Under the pieces are notes generated by a model that saw only the letters and a program-made list of their open reading frames with translations, made no database searches and was not told the DNA's origin. Both the position numbers and the translations under genes were made by a program. This document shows, in pieces, positions 26,432 through 35,819 of a stretch of DNA of 64,000 nucleotides (the first letter of the stretch is position 1; the number at the start of each line of letters is the position of its first letter). The stretch spans positions 558,001-622,000 of the forward strand of contig NZ_CP110680.1 of NCBI RefSeq assembly GCF_028583725.1, given 5' to 3'. The DNA comes from Cellulomonas fimi (GTDB lineage Bacteria > Actinomycetota > Actinomycetes > Actinomycetales > Cellulomonadaceae).

Positions 26432-29289
26432 CGCGTCCCCTGCGGGTGGCCGTCGTCGGGGGAGGTCCCCGCGCGACGTACGCCCTCGAACGACTCAGCG
26501 CCCACGCCGACGCCCTGACGGCCGGCCGGACGCTCGAGGTGCACGTCTTCGAGCGGACCGGGCGGTTCGGCGCGGGGTCCGTGCACGACCCGCGGCAGCC
26601 GCTCACCGCGGTCCTCAACCGCACCGCGGACGAGGTGTCGTTCGCCGCCGACGAGACCGTCACCGGCGCCGGACCGCTGCGTCCGCCTGCAGAGCGTCCG
26701 ACGCTCGCGCGGTGGATCGCGCAGCGGTCCGACGGCGTCCCCGAGGAGCCCGCGGCCTGGCCCCCGCGCGCCGTCCACGGAGCCGCGCTCGAGGAGCGGC
26801 TCGCCCGGTTCGCCGCCGACCTGGAGCGCACCGGGCGCGCGCGTGTGCACCGGCACGCCGTCGAGGTCGTCGAGCTCCGCGAGTCGTCCCCCGAGGCGTC
26901 CTGGCCGGAGGGCCCACTCGACGTCCTGGCCGCCGACGGGCGCACGTGGACCGTCGACGACGTCCTGCTCGTGACCGGGCACGGGTCGCCGCGACCCGCG
27001 CACCCGACGGCCGACCCGTGCGCCGGACCGGGGGACCACGCGGCCGTGCACGTCACGCGCGCGTACCCGCTGGACGGCCCGGGCTCGGTCGCGGAGGTGC
27101 CCGCCGGGTCGCGCGTCGCGCTCGTCGGCACCGGCATGACGGCCCTCGACGTGCTGATCGCGCTCACGGCGGGGCGCGGCGGCCGGTTCGCGCGCGCACG
27201 CGGCGGACGGCTGACGTACCTGCGGTCCGGCGCGGAGCCGTCGACGATCCACTGCACGAGCGGCTCGGGGGTGTTCCCGTACGCGCGGCCCGCGGTGCTC
27301 TCGACCGTGAGCCCGTTCGTCGACGCGCGCGGCGGCCGCTTCCTGCGCCACGACGTCCTGCCGCGACTGCGCCGGTCGCGCGGCGGCCCGCGGGAGGGCG
27401 GCGGGGACGGCACGGGAGCGCTCGACGTCGAGCGCGACCTGCTGCCGCTGATCGTCCTGGAGATGGCCTTCCAGCACGACGCGACGCTGCGCGGCCTCGA
27501 CGCCGCGCGCGACGCGGCGACCCGTGTGCAGGACGCCGTCGACGCGTTCGTGGACGACGGCCTCGCGGGTCGGACGGGGGACGACGCGCGGCCCGACGCG
27601 CTCGCCCGGCTCCTGCTGGCGCACACGGGCGACGTCGACGACGCCGACCGGTTCGACTGGGACGCGCTCGTCGACCCGCTCGCGACCGGCGACGACCTGG
27701 CCGACGTGATCGAGCTCGACGTGCGGCGCGCGCGCCAGGGCGTCGGCGTGAGCCCGCACCTCACCGCGCGCAACGGCGTGTGGCGGGACCTGCGCGGCGT
27801 CATCTCGGCGGCCGTCGACGACGGCGGGCTCACGGCCGCGTCGCACCGGCGGTTCGTCGAGCGTGTGGTGCCGTGGCACAACCGGTTCGCGAACGGTGCG
27901 TCGCCCGACGTGATGGCGCGCGTCGCCGCGCTGCTGCGGTCCGGGCTCGTGCGCGTCGACCGCGACGACCGCGTCGACCGCAGAGGGCCGTGCGCGGTGC
28001 CCACGACCACCGTCGACGCGCTCGGCGGGACGCCCGATGTGCTCGTCGACGCGTGGGTGCCGCGGCTCGACGTGCGGACCGACCTCAACCCGCTCTACCG
28101 GCGGCTCGTCGAGCGCGGTGCGGCGTCGCTGTGGGCGACGGGCACGGGCGCGGACGCCTTCCGGCCCGGCGGCGTGCGCGTCGACGACCGGCACCACCCG
28201 GTGCGTGCGGACGGCACGTCCGACCCGCGCGTGACGGTGCTCGGCCCGGTGCTCGAGGGGCAGCGCTCGTTCCTCGTGTCCGCGATGCGTCCCGGCCGCG
28301 ACCACCACGTCATGCGCGACACGGTCGGCTGGGTCGACGACCTGCTGGCCCGCCACCCCGCCCCGCAGCGCGGCGCGACCGTCGTGCGCCCCCCGGCACG
28401 ACCCGACGAGAGGACCCCCAGCATGGGCACGACGACCACCCGGCACGCGGTCGGCACCGACGGCGAGATCGGCCTGCTCGTCGACGCGCCCACCGACGGC
28501 GAGCACCTGGGCGACGTCGTCGTCGCGCCGGTGTTCGGCGGCACCGCGCGCAGCATGTTCCCGTTCGCGCACGCGCTCAACCGGCACGGTTTCCGGACGG
28601 TGCGCGTGGACTTCCGCCACCACGTCGGCTCGGGCAGCGGCGAGATCGCGGGGACGCGGCTGTCGGCGCAGGCGGAGGACGTCGCGGCGGTGCTCGACCT
28701 CCACCCGGGCGCGCTGCTCGTCGCGGTGAGCCTGGCGACCCGGCCCGCGGTCCGTGCGCTCGCGGGCGGTGCCCCGGCGGGCGGCGCGGTGCTCGTGACG
28801 CCCGTGCTCGACGTGACCGCGACGCTGCGCGAGGTGATCGGCACGGACTTCGTCGAGGCGGAGCTGGACCGGCTGCCCCCGACGGTCGACGTGCTCGGCT
28901 ACGAGGTGCGCGACGGGTTCGTGCACGACGCGCGGACGCACGGGCTGCACGGGTACGACGAGGCGGTCGAGGACCTCGCGCGCGTGGCGGTGCCCGTGCG
29001 GCTCGTCGCGGGCGACACCGACCCGTGGGTCGACGTGACGCGCGTGCGGGCCGCCGCCGGCCGGCTGGCCGACGAGGGTCGGGACGTCGGGCTCGTCGAG
29101 GTGCCCGCCGCGACGCACCGGCTCAACCGCAACCCCGTCGTCGCGCGCCGCTACGTCGAGGAGACCGTCCGGGCGTGCCTCGACCTCGTGGGCAGCGACC
29201 GCCCGGTGGACGTGCCGTCGTTCGACGCGCTGGTCCGGGCGAGCAGCGCGCGTCCCGCCGTCGCCGAGCCGGCCGGGGTGCCGGGATGA
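26428..29289 (+). CDS. Fusion: FAD/NAD(P)-binding protein plus LuxD-like acyltransferase/thioesterase
   Basis: A 953-aa open frame with two parts. Residues 1 to about 640 are a Rossmann-type FAD/NAD(P)-binding protein (VAVVGGGPRATYALERL at the N-terminus, then VALVGTGMTALDVLIAL). From about residue 666 it is a LuxD homologue: FRTVRVDFRHHVGSGSGEI and AVSLATRPAV (nucleophile Ser768), acid D865 in GDTDPWV, and His897 in ATHRLNRNPVVARRYV, each aligning with LuxD. LuxD frees fatty acids from acyl carriers for the luciferase aldehyde system. An in-frame ATG at 28423 preceded by GAGAGG could also yield the LuxD part (288 aa) separately. There is no stop between the parts. I know of no characterised protein with this fusion. 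It overlaps both neighbours. Confidence 0.85.
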   Translation: MTRPLRVAVVGGGPRATYALERLSAHADALTAGRTLEVHVFERTGRFGAGSVHDPRQPLTAVLNRTADEVSFAADETVTGAGPLRPPAERPTLARWIAQRSDGVPEEPAAWPPRAVHGAALEERLARFAADLERTGRARVHRHAVEVVELRESSPEASWPEGPLDVLAADGRTWTVDDVLLVTGHGSPRPAHPTADPCAGPGDHAAVHVTRAYPLDGPGSVAEVPAGSRVALVGTGMTALDVLIALTAGRGGRFARARGGRLTYLRSGAEPSTIHCTSGSGVFPYARPAVLSTVSPFVDARGGRFLRHDVLPRLRRSRGGPREGGGDGTGALDVERDLLPLIVLEMAFQHDATLRGLDAARDAATRVQDAVDAFVDDGLAGRTGDDARPDALARLLLAHTGDVDDADRFDWDALVDPLATGDDLADVIELDVRRARQGVGVSPHLTARNGVWRDLRGVISAAVDDGGLTAASHRRFVERVVPWHNRFANGASPDVMARVAALLRSGLVRVDRDDRVDRRGPCAVPTTTVDALGGTPDVLVDAWVPRLDVRTDLNPLYRRLVERGAASLWATGTGADAFRPGGVRVDDRHHPVRADGTSDPRVTVLGPVLEGQRSFLVSAMRPGRDHHVMRDTVGWVDDLLARHPAPQRGATVVRPPARPDERTPSMGTTTTRHAVGTDGEIGLLVDAPTDGEHLGDVVVAPVFGGTARSMFPFAHALNRHGFRTVRVDFRHHVGSGSGEIAGTRLSAQAEDVAAVLDLHPGALLVAVSLATRPAVRALAGGAPAGGAVLVTPVLDVTATLREVIGTDFVEAELDRLPPTVDVLGYEVRDGFVHDARTHGLHGYDEAVEDLARVAVPVRLVAGDTDPWVDVTRVRAAAGRLADEGRDVGLVEVPAATHRLNRNPVVARRYVEETVRACLDLVGSDRPVDVPSFDALVRASSARPAVAEPAGVPG

Positions 29290-30425
29290 CGGCGTCCGGC
29301 ATCAGGCAGCCCGCGGTCCCCGTCGCCGACGTCCCGATCGGTGACCTGGTCCGGCCCGAGCTGCGCGGCCAGGAGCCGTACGGCGCGCCGCAGCTCGACG
29401 TGCCCGTGCGGCTCAACACCAACGAGAACCCGTACCCGCCCGACCCCGCGACGAGCGCCGCCGTCGCGCGCGCGGTCTCCGAGGCGGCCGCGGACCTGCA
29501 CCGGTACCCGGACCGCGAGGCGACGCGCCTGCGCACGGCGCTCGCGGGGCACCTGACCGCCGACACCGGTGTGCCGCTCGACGCACGGCAGGTGTGGGCG
29601 GCGAACGGGTCGAACGAGGTCATGCAACAGCTGCTGCAGGCGTTCGGCGGGCCCGGCCGGCTGCTGCTGTCGTACGGGCCGACGTACCCGATGTACCCGG
29701 AGTACGCGCGCAACACCGGGACGGCGTGGCGGTGCGAGCCCCGCGACGAGCGGTACGGGGTCGACCCCGCGCGGCTCGTCGACGACCTCGCGACGCACCG
29801 GCCCGCGGTCGTCGTGCTCGCGTCGCCGAACAACCCGACGGGGACCGCGCTGCCGCTCGCGACGGTGACCGCCGCGCTCGACGCGGCGCCCGGGCTCGTC
29901 GTGGTCGACGAGGCGTACGCGGAGTTCCGCCGCGCGGGCGTGCCGAGTGCGGTCGAGCTGCTCGACGGGCACCCGCGCCTGGTCGTCGTGCGGACGCTGA
30001 GCAAGGCCTTCGCGGGGGCCGGGGCGCGGATCGGCTATCTCGCGGCGGACCCGGCGGTGGTCGACGTGCTGCGGGTCGTCCGGCTGCCGTACCACCTGTC
30101 GGCGCTCACGCAGGCCGCGGGCTGCGCACTCCTGGCGCACCGGACCGAGCAGCTGCGCACGGTCGACGCGCTGCGTCGCGGACGGGACGACCTCGTCGAC
30201 TGGCTCCGCGCCCGCGGCTGGACGGTGCCCGACTCCGACGCGAACTTCGTGCTCGTCGGGCCGTTCGACGACGCGTGCGCGGTCTGGGAGCGCCTGGTGG
30301 CGTGCGGGGTGCTGGTGCGGGAGATCGGCGGTCCGGGGCGGCTGCGGGTGTCGATCGGGACGCCCGAGGAGATGGCGGCGTTCCGGAGGGCGTTCGCCGC
30401 GGTCACGTCCGCGGGTGCCCCGTGA
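29286..30425 (+). CDS. HisC-like class I/II aminotransferase
   Basis: A 379-aa PLP enzyme with all landmarks of histidinol-phosphate aminotransferase: RLNTNENPYPP, RYPDREATRLR, AANGSNEVMQQLLQAF, SPNNPTGTALP, VVDEAYAEF and the PLP lysine in TLSKAFAGAGARIGY (K240). HisC recognises a phosphate-bearing substrate. In this cluster a phosphonate or an aldehyde made by the LuxC-like reductase is more likely than histidinol phosphate, since no other his gene is near. The ATG overlaps the fusion-gene stop (ATGA) and its own stop overlaps the exporter start. It could also be a paralogue or a displaced hisC. Confidence 0.9.
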   Translation: MTASGIRQPAVPVADVPIGDLVRPELRGQEPYGAPQLDVPVRLNTNENPYPPDPATSAAVARAVSEAAADLHRYPDREATRLRTALAGHLTADTGVPLDARQVWAANGSNEVMQQLLQAFGGPGRLLLSYGPTYPMYPEYARNTGTAWRCEPRDERYGVDPARLVDDLATHRPAVVVLASPNNPTGTALPLATVTAALDAAPGLVVVDEAYAEFRRAGVPSAVELLDGHPRLVVVRTLSKAFAGAGARIGYLAADPAVVDVLRVVRLPYHLSALTQAAGCALLAHRTEQLRTVDALRRGRDDLVDWLRARGWTVPDSDANFVLVGPFDDACAVWERLVACGVLVREIGGPGRLRVSIGTPEEMAAFRRAFAAVTSAGAP

Positions 30426-31831
30426 CGTCACGCGCGGCACGCACCGGGATCGGGCTGCTCACCGCCGCGACGTTCATGCTCTTCCTCGACGTCACGGTCG
30501 TGAACGTCGCGCTCGACCGGATCGGCACCGAGCTCGGCGGCGGGCTGAGCGCGCTGCAGTGGGTGCTCGACGCGTACACCGTCGCGCTCACCGTCGGGCT
30601 GGCGGGAGCCGGGCCGCTCGTCGACCGGTACGGGGCCGTGCCGGTCGCGGTCGTCGGCGTCGCGGTGTTCACGGTCGCGTCGGCGGCGTGCGCGCTCGCA
30701 CCGACCGCGGGCGTGCTGCTCGCGGGGCGGGCCGCGCAGGGCGTCGGCGCCGCCGTCGTCGTGCCCGCGTCGCTCGGCCTCGTCGCCGCCGTGCACCCCG
30801 CCGGACCCGCGCGGTCGCACGCCGTCGCGCTGTGGTCGGCGATCGGGGCGGTCGCGCTCGCGGTCGGGCCGCTCGTCGGGGGCGTGCTCGTGCAGACCGC
30901 CGGGTGGCGGTCGATCTTCTGGCTCAACGTGCCGGTGGGGGTCGTCGTGTGCGGCGGGCTCCTCGCGATCCGCCGGTCCGCACCCGTCGCCCCGCACGTC
31001 CCGGGCCGGGCGGACGTCGTCGGTGTCGTCGTGCTCGCCGCGGCGCTGCTCACCGCCGCCGTCCTCGTCATCGAGCACGTCCCGCCCGGTCCGCTCGGCC
31101 CCGCGCTCGCGGTCGTCGTGCTCGTCGGGGCCGTCACGCTCCTGCTGCGCCGCGGTCGCGGCAGGCCGCACGCCGTGCTCCCGACGGACCTGGTGACCCG
31201 CTCCGAGGTCGCGGTGCTCCTGCTGCTGGGCGGCGCGACCTTCGCCGGCCTCTACGCGTTCGTGTTCCTCGTGCCGCTCAGCGACCAGGCCGCGTTCGGC
31301 CGCAGCGCGCTCGCGACGGGCGTCGCGTTCCTGCCGCTGACGGTCGCGCTGTTCGCGGTCGGGTTCGTCGCGGGGCGGCTGGCCGAACGGTTCCCCGAGC
31401 GGCTGCTCGTCGGCGGCGCGCTGCTCGCGATGGCCGCGGGCACCGGGCTCGCGGTCGGCGTGGGCCTCGACCCGGCGTCGCCCGTGCGGCCCGTCGCGCT
31501 CGTCCTGGTCGGCGCGGGTGCGACCCTCGCGCTCACCCCCGCGACCATCGCGTTGCTGCGGCTGGCCGGCGCGCCCCGGGCGGGCGTCGTGACGAGCACC
31601 AGCAACCTCGTGCGGAACGCCGGCGGCGTGCTGGGTGTCGCGCTCGCCGGGTGGGCCGTGCACGCGGGCCGTCCCGGTGCCGGGCCCGTCCCCGCCGGTC
31701 CCGACCTCGTCGACCGGGTCGGCGGCGCGCTCGCGGCCGTCGCCGTCGCGCTCGCGGTCGTCGCGGTCGCCTTCCTCGTCGCCTGCCCACCGGGCCTGGC
31801 CCGACGCGTCCCGCGCGCCGAGCCGGCCTGA
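30422..31831 (+). CDS. MFS drug/metabolite exporter (DHA2 type)
   Basis: A 469-aa polytopic protein of the major facilitator superfamily, DHA2 (EmrB/QacA) group. The first helix contains FMLFLDVTVVNVALDRIGTE, the family's motif D1, followed by LQWVLDAYTVALTVGL and the motif-C region WSAIGAVALAVGPLVGGVL. About 12-14 helices are visible. In a phosphonate biosynthesis operon it most likely exports the product or gives self-protection. It starts at GTG 30422 inside the preceding stop. A 78-nt C-rich gap follows before the LuxC-like gene, which has its own ribosome site. Confidence 0.95.
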   Translation: MTSRAARTGIGLLTAATFMLFLDVTVVNVALDRIGTELGGGLSALQWVLDAYTVALTVGLAGAGPLVDRYGAVPVAVVGVAVFTVASAACALAPTAGVLLAGRAAQGVGAAVVVPASLGLVAAVHPAGPARSHAVALWSAIGAVALAVGPLVGGVLVQTAGWRSIFWLNVPVGVVVCGGLLAIRRSAPVAPHVPGRADVVGVVVLAAALLTAAVLVIEHVPPGPLGPALAVVVLVGAVTLLLRRGRGRPHAVLPTDLVTRSEVAVLLLLGGATFAGLYAFVFLVPLSDQAAFGRSALATGVAFLPLTVALFAVGFVAGRLAERFPERLLVGGALLAMAAGTGLAVGVGLDPASPVRPVALVLVGAGATLALTPATIALLRLAGAPRAGVVTSTSNLVRNAGGVLGVALAGWAVHAGRPGAGPVPAGPDLVDRVGGALAAVAVALAVVAVAFLVACPPGLARRVPRAEPA

Positions 31832-31909
31832 CACGAGCCCGCCGCCCGACGCGCGCCGCCCGCCCGACGCGCCCCGCGCACACGTCACGCACCACCGAAC
31901 GGAGATCCC

Positions 31910-33439
31910 ATGGACCAGGTCATCGACCTCCCGCTCATCGTCAACGGCGTCGCCCGGTACGCCGACGGGCCGCAGGACGACGACGTCCACCTGCTGCGGT
32001 TCGAGAGCGGCGCCGCGGTCCGCATCCCGCGGTTCCACCAGGCGCACCTCGACGAGATCCACGCCGCGGCCGCCGACCTCGACGCCGAGCTCGCGGCGGT
32101 CTCGTCGGCGGAGATCATCACGTTCCTCGGCAAGGTCGGCGAGCTGTGGGACGCCCGTCGCCTCGCGGCGCGCATGTTCGTCCGCCGGCACGCGCACACG
32201 CTCACGCAGTTCCCCGACGTGATGATGGAGCGCGACTACGAGACCATCGGGCACTTCCTCGCGCAGCGCTGGCACCTGTACGACCAGATCGAGTCGGAGT
32301 TCGGCGACCAGCGGATCCTCGACGAGTGGCTGCCGGTGCAGATGTCGTACCGGCGCGCGTACCCGCGCGGTCTCGTCCTGCACTACCTGGTGGGCAACCT
32401 GCCGCTCGCGTCGATGTACAGCCTGTGCCGCGGCATGGTGACCAAGAACCGCTCGATCGCGAAGCTCCCGTCCCGCGACCCGATCTCGCCCGTCGGGATC
32501 GCGCTCGCGGTGCTCGAGGTCGACCCGCAGCACCCGGTGTCGCGCGCGCTGTCGCTGCCGTACTGGCCGCACGGCGACGCGGTCGGCGATGCGGCGATCG
32601 CGTCCGTCGACGCCGCCTGCGTGTGGGGCGGCGAGGCCGCCGTCCGGTCCGTGCGCAGCAAGCTCGGCGTCAACGTCCCGCTCGCCGAGTACGGCCCGCG
32701 GCACAGCGCGTCGGTCGTCGACCTCACGCAGACCGACCCGCGCGAGGCCGCGATGCGCGTCGTCGAGGACGCCGCGTTCTACGACCAGGAGGCGTGCTTC
32801 AACACCCAGCGCGTCTTCGTGAAGGGCGACACCGCGGCGTTCGTCGCCGCCGCGCGCGAGGCGTTCGCGACGTTCACCGGCAACCTGCCGTTCGTCACCG
32901 AGAACCGCGACGTGCTCGCCAACCGGTCCGCGCTGCTCGCCGAGGCGTCGTTCCGCGGCTTCCCGTCGACGGTCACCCCGGACTGGGCGGTCGTCGAGCT
33001 GCCCCTCGGCACCACGGACCTGCCGCACCCGCTCGGCCGCACGCTGTTCGTGCACCCCGTCGAGGACCTCGGCGACGTGGCCCGGCACCTCGACCGGCAC
33101 AGCCAGACGCTGAGCGTGCACCCCTGGCGGATCACGACCGAGCACCGGGACCGGTGGGCCGCCGCGGGCGCGGACCGGCTCGTCGAGGCGGGGTTCTCGC
33201 GCATGCCGCGCGCCGGGTTCACGCACGACGGCTCGCTCGGCATGCACACGCTCGTCCGGCTCGTGTCGATCGAGCGCTCGTGGGACGACCCCGGCCGCTA
33301 CTACACGCGCCGCACCGACGCCGCGCAGCACTACCTCGTCGACCGGTACGACCGCGTCCGGGCGACGATGCAGGCCGACGACCTCGCCGCCGTCGGCACG
33401 GACCCCCGACCCGCGCCCGCCGAGGGAGAGCAGCGATGA
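31910..33439 (+). CDS. LuxC-like acyl-CoA/acyl-protein reductase
   Basis: A 509-aa member of the LuxC family (fatty acid reductase subunit of bacterial luminescence), which takes an acyl group from LuxE onto a cysteine and reduces it to an aldehyde with NADPH. The fold is aldehyde-dehydrogenase-like. The active-site region AAFYDQEACFNTQRVFV places the cysteine at about residue 296. The family segments PRGLVLHYLVGNLPLASMYS and SLCRGMVTKNRSIAKLPSRD (nucleotide binding) are clear. It is slightly longer than LuxC (about 480). The ATG at 31910 follows ACGGAG. It overlaps the LuxE-like gene by 4 nt, matching the tight pairing of LuxC and LuxE in other systems. Confidence 0.93.
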   Translation: MDQVIDLPLIVNGVARYADGPQDDDVHLLRFESGAAVRIPRFHQAHLDEIHAAAADLDAELAAVSSAEIITFLGKVGELWDARRLAARMFVRRHAHTLTQFPDVMMERDYETIGHFLAQRWHLYDQIESEFGDQRILDEWLPVQMSYRRAYPRGLVLHYLVGNLPLASMYSLCRGMVTKNRSIAKLPSRDPISPVGIALAVLEVDPQHPVSRALSLPYWPHGDAVGDAAIASVDAACVWGGEAAVRSVRSKLGVNVPLAEYGPRHSASVVDLTQTDPREAAMRVVEDAAFYDQEACFNTQRVFVKGDTAAFVAAAREAFATFTGNLPFVTENRDVLANRSALLAEASFRGFPSTVTPDWAVVELPLGTTDLPHPLGRTLFVHPVEDLGDVARHLDRHSQTLSVHPWRITTEHRDRWAAAGADRLVEAGFSRMPRAGFTHDGSLGMHTLVRLVSIERSWDDPGRYYTRRTDAAQHYLVDRYDRVRATMQADDLAAVGTDPRPAPAEGEQR

Positions 33440-34539
33440 GCACGACCGCGACCCGACCCGCCCCGACGACGACGGCCGACGAGGTCAGCGCGCTCGACGC
33501 GTGGCTGTCGGCGACCGACGTGCTGCGCGACGGCGCGACGCCCGAGGTCCGCGCCGCGTTCCTGCGCGACGCCGTCGCGCACCACGTCGCGCACAACCCC
33601 GCCTACGCGCGGTACGCCGACGGGCTGGACCCGGCGTCGATCGACGCCGACACGCTCGACCGGATCCCGCTGCTGCCCAGCGGCGTGTTCAAGCGCGCGG
33701 CCGACCTGGTCCGGACCGGTTCCGAGCCCGTCGTCATGACCACGAGCAGCGGCACGCAGGGCACGGTGTCCCGCGTCCCGCGTGACGACGCGACGCTCAT
33801 GCGGTTCTTCGCGTCGGTCACGGCCGCGACGCACGAGCTGCTCGACGTCGAGCACGCCGAGACCGTCGTGCACAACGTGGGCCCGCGCGTCGACGAGTCG
33901 CAGCACCTGTGGATCTCCTACGTCATGTCGGGCGTCTCCGTGCTGCACGAGACCGACTTCTACGTGCGCGACGGCGCCGTCGAGACCGAGCGCCTGGTCG
34001 CGGCGCTCGCGGCCGACGACCCGTCCGTGCCGTCGCTCGTCGTCGGGCCGCCGCCGCTGCTGTGGGACCTCGCGCACGCGCTGCGCTCGCGCCCGCTGCC
34101 CGCGCACCCGCGCCGGTTCGCCGTGACGATCGGCGGCTGGAAGGGGCGGCAGGGGCAGGCCGTCGCGCGCGACGCGCTCCACGACGTGCTGGTCCCGTCG
34201 CTCGGGCTGCCGGGTGCCGGTGCCGTGCGCGACGCGTTCAACATGGTCGAGCTCAACACCATCGCGCTCGAGTGCGCCCACCACGCCAAGCACTGCCCGC
34301 CGTGGCTGTACGTGAGCGCGCGCGACGCCCGCACGCTCGCGCCCGTCGAGCCGGGCGAGTCGGGGCTGCTCGCGTACTGCGACCCGACGCCGACGAGCTT
34401 CCCCGGGTTCGTCCTCAGCGAGGACTTCGGCTGGGTCGACCGCGACGTCGCGTGCCCGTGCGGTGTCACGGGCGACGTGCTGCGCATCGAGCGACGCGTC
34501 AACCGGCTGGAGAGCCGGGGCTGCGCGATGAAGATCTGA
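33436..34539 (+). CDS. LuxE-like acyl-protein synthetase
   Basis: A 367-aa protein of the LuxE family, which adenylates a carboxylic acid with ATP and holds the acyl group on a C-terminal cysteine for transfer to LuxC. The nucleotide-binding stretch VVMTTSSGTQGTVSRVPRD begins near residue 98. The mid-region FNMVELNTIALECAHHAKHC and the C-terminal end ESRGCAMKI, with a cysteine at about residue 363, match the family. Length is normal (LuxE about 370). It starts at ATG 33436 (ATGA with LuxC stop) and ends in TGATG with the next gene. Its acid substrate is unknown; it need not be a fatty acid. Confidence 0.93.
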   Translation: MSTTATRPAPTTTADEVSALDAWLSATDVLRDGATPEVRAAFLRDAVAHHVAHNPAYARYADGLDPASIDADTLDRIPLLPSGVFKRAADLVRTGSEPVVMTTSSGTQGTVSRVPRDDATLMRFFASVTAATHELLDVEHAETVVHNVGPRVDESQHLWISYVMSGVSVLHETDFYVRDGAVETERLVAALAADDPSVPSLVVGPPPLLWDLAHALRSRPLPAHPRRFAVTIGGWKGRQGQAVARDALHDVLVPSLGLPGAGAVRDAFNMVELNTIALECAHHAKHCPPWLYVSARDARTLAPVEPGESGLLAYCDPTPTSFPGFVLSEDFGWVDRDVACPCGVTGDVLRIERRVNRLESRGCAMKI

Positions 34540-35807
34540 TGCCCGGCGACCGTCCGGGAGCGGGGGTCGACCGGGCCGACGACGTCGTCGACGTGGTCGT
34601 CGTCGGGCTCGGGGTCGCCGGGGCGACCACGCTGTGGGCCCTCGCGCGCGCGGGGCTGCGGGCCGTCGGCGTCGAGCAGCACGAGCCCGGCCACGTGCAC
34701 GGCGGGTCGCACGGCGGCACGCGGCTGTTCCGTCGGCTGCACTGGGAGGGCGCGCACTACCCGGCGCTCGCCGACCGGTCGCTCGCGCGCTACCGCGAGC
34801 TCGAGGCCGAGTCCGGCACGACCCTGCTGACGCCCTGCGCGCACGCCGTCGTCGGGCCGGGCGACGGTCCGCTCGTCGGGCGCACGCGCGCCGTCGCGCA
34901 ACGCTGCGGGACCTCCGTCCAGGTGCTGCGGTCGCGCGCCGCCGCCCGGGCGGTGCCGCACCTCGCGCTCCGCACGGACGACACCGTGCTGCTCGACCGC
35001 GCCGCCGCGGTCGTCCGTCCCGAGGCGACGGTCCGCGCCGCGGTGGCGTGCGCCGCGGAGCGCGGGGCGCAGGTGCTCGTCGGGCGCGTCGTCCGCGAGG
35101 TCCGCGACGGTGCCGACGGGGTCGTCGTCGTGCTGGACGACCGCGTGCTGCGGGCGCGGCGGGTCGTGCTCGCGACGGGCGCGTGGCTCGCGACGGGGGA
35201 GGCCGCGCGCGTCGTCGGGGCGCCCGCGCGACGCGTCGTGCAGGCGTGGTTCCGCCCGGTCGGCAGGGTCGACGGTGCCCCGGCCCGCGCCGGGGAGCAG
35301 GTCCGACCCGGGGGTGCGTGGCCCGCGTTCGTGCGGCAGGTCGGCGCGGACCGGTTCTGGGGGCTGCCGGACGTCGACGGTCGCGGCGTGAAGGTCGGCG
35401 GGTCGTCGCGGCTGCTCGACCCCGACCGGCTCGGCGCCGGCCGGGCCGGGCCGCCCTCGCCCGACGAGACGCGTCCGGTCGTCGACTTCGTGTCCACGTG
35501 GGTGCCCGCGCTCGCGCCCGAGCCCGTCGCCGCGTCGGCCTGCGTCGACGCCTACACGTCCGACGGCGACTTCCTCGTCGGCCGCGTCCCGGGCACGCTC
35601 CGGCTCGTCGTGTGCGGCGGGTTCTCCGGCCACGGCTTCACGCACGCGGCCGCCGTCGGCGACCTGGTCGCGGCGCTGTGCCACCCCACCGGGCCGTCGG
35701 CGAGCGACGTCGAGCTCCTCCGCCCCCACGACCCCGCCCGGACCGCCCGGACACCGCGCACCGACCACGTCCCGGTCCAGCGCCCCGCACCCGCGACCAC
35801 CCCCTGA
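34539..35807 (+). CDS. FAD-dependent amine oxidase, sarcosine-oxidase/MTOX-like
   Basis: A 422-aa flavoprotein of the D-amino-acid-oxidase fold, closest in motifs to monomeric sarcosine oxidase and N-methyltryptophan oxidase. The FAD motif is VVVGLGVAGATTLWALA, followed by EQHEPGHVHGGSHGGTRLFR, the SHG-TR segment typical of the subfamily. The cysteine used for covalent FAD in that subfamily is present in SACVDAYTSDGDFLVG (C335). It would oxidise a secondary or primary amine. Next to AEP-forming enzymes and an N-methyltransferase, an aminophosphonate or its N-alkyl derivative is a sensible substrate, by inference. The final 45 residues are a Pro/Thr-rich tail. Confidence 0.9.
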   Translation: MPGDRPGAGVDRADDVVDVVVVGLGVAGATTLWALARAGLRAVGVEQHEPGHVHGGSHGGTRLFRRLHWEGAHYPALADRSLARYRELEAESGTTLLTPCAHAVVGPGDGPLVGRTRAVAQRCGTSVQVLRSRAAARAVPHLALRTDDTVLLDRAAAVVRPEATVRAAVACAAERGAQVLVGRVVREVRDGADGVVVVLDDRVLRARRVVLATGAWLATGEAARVVGAPARRVVQAWFRPVGRVDGAPARAGEQVRPGGAWPAFVRQVGADRFWGLPDVDGRGVKVGGSSRLLDPDRLGAGRAGPPSPDETRPVVDFVSTWVPALAPEPVAASACVDAYTSDGDFLVGRVPGTLRLVVCGGFSGHGFTHAAAVGDLVAALCHPTGPSASDVELLRPHDPARTARTPRTDHVPVQRPAPATTP

Positions 35808-35819
35808 GGAGAACGACCC

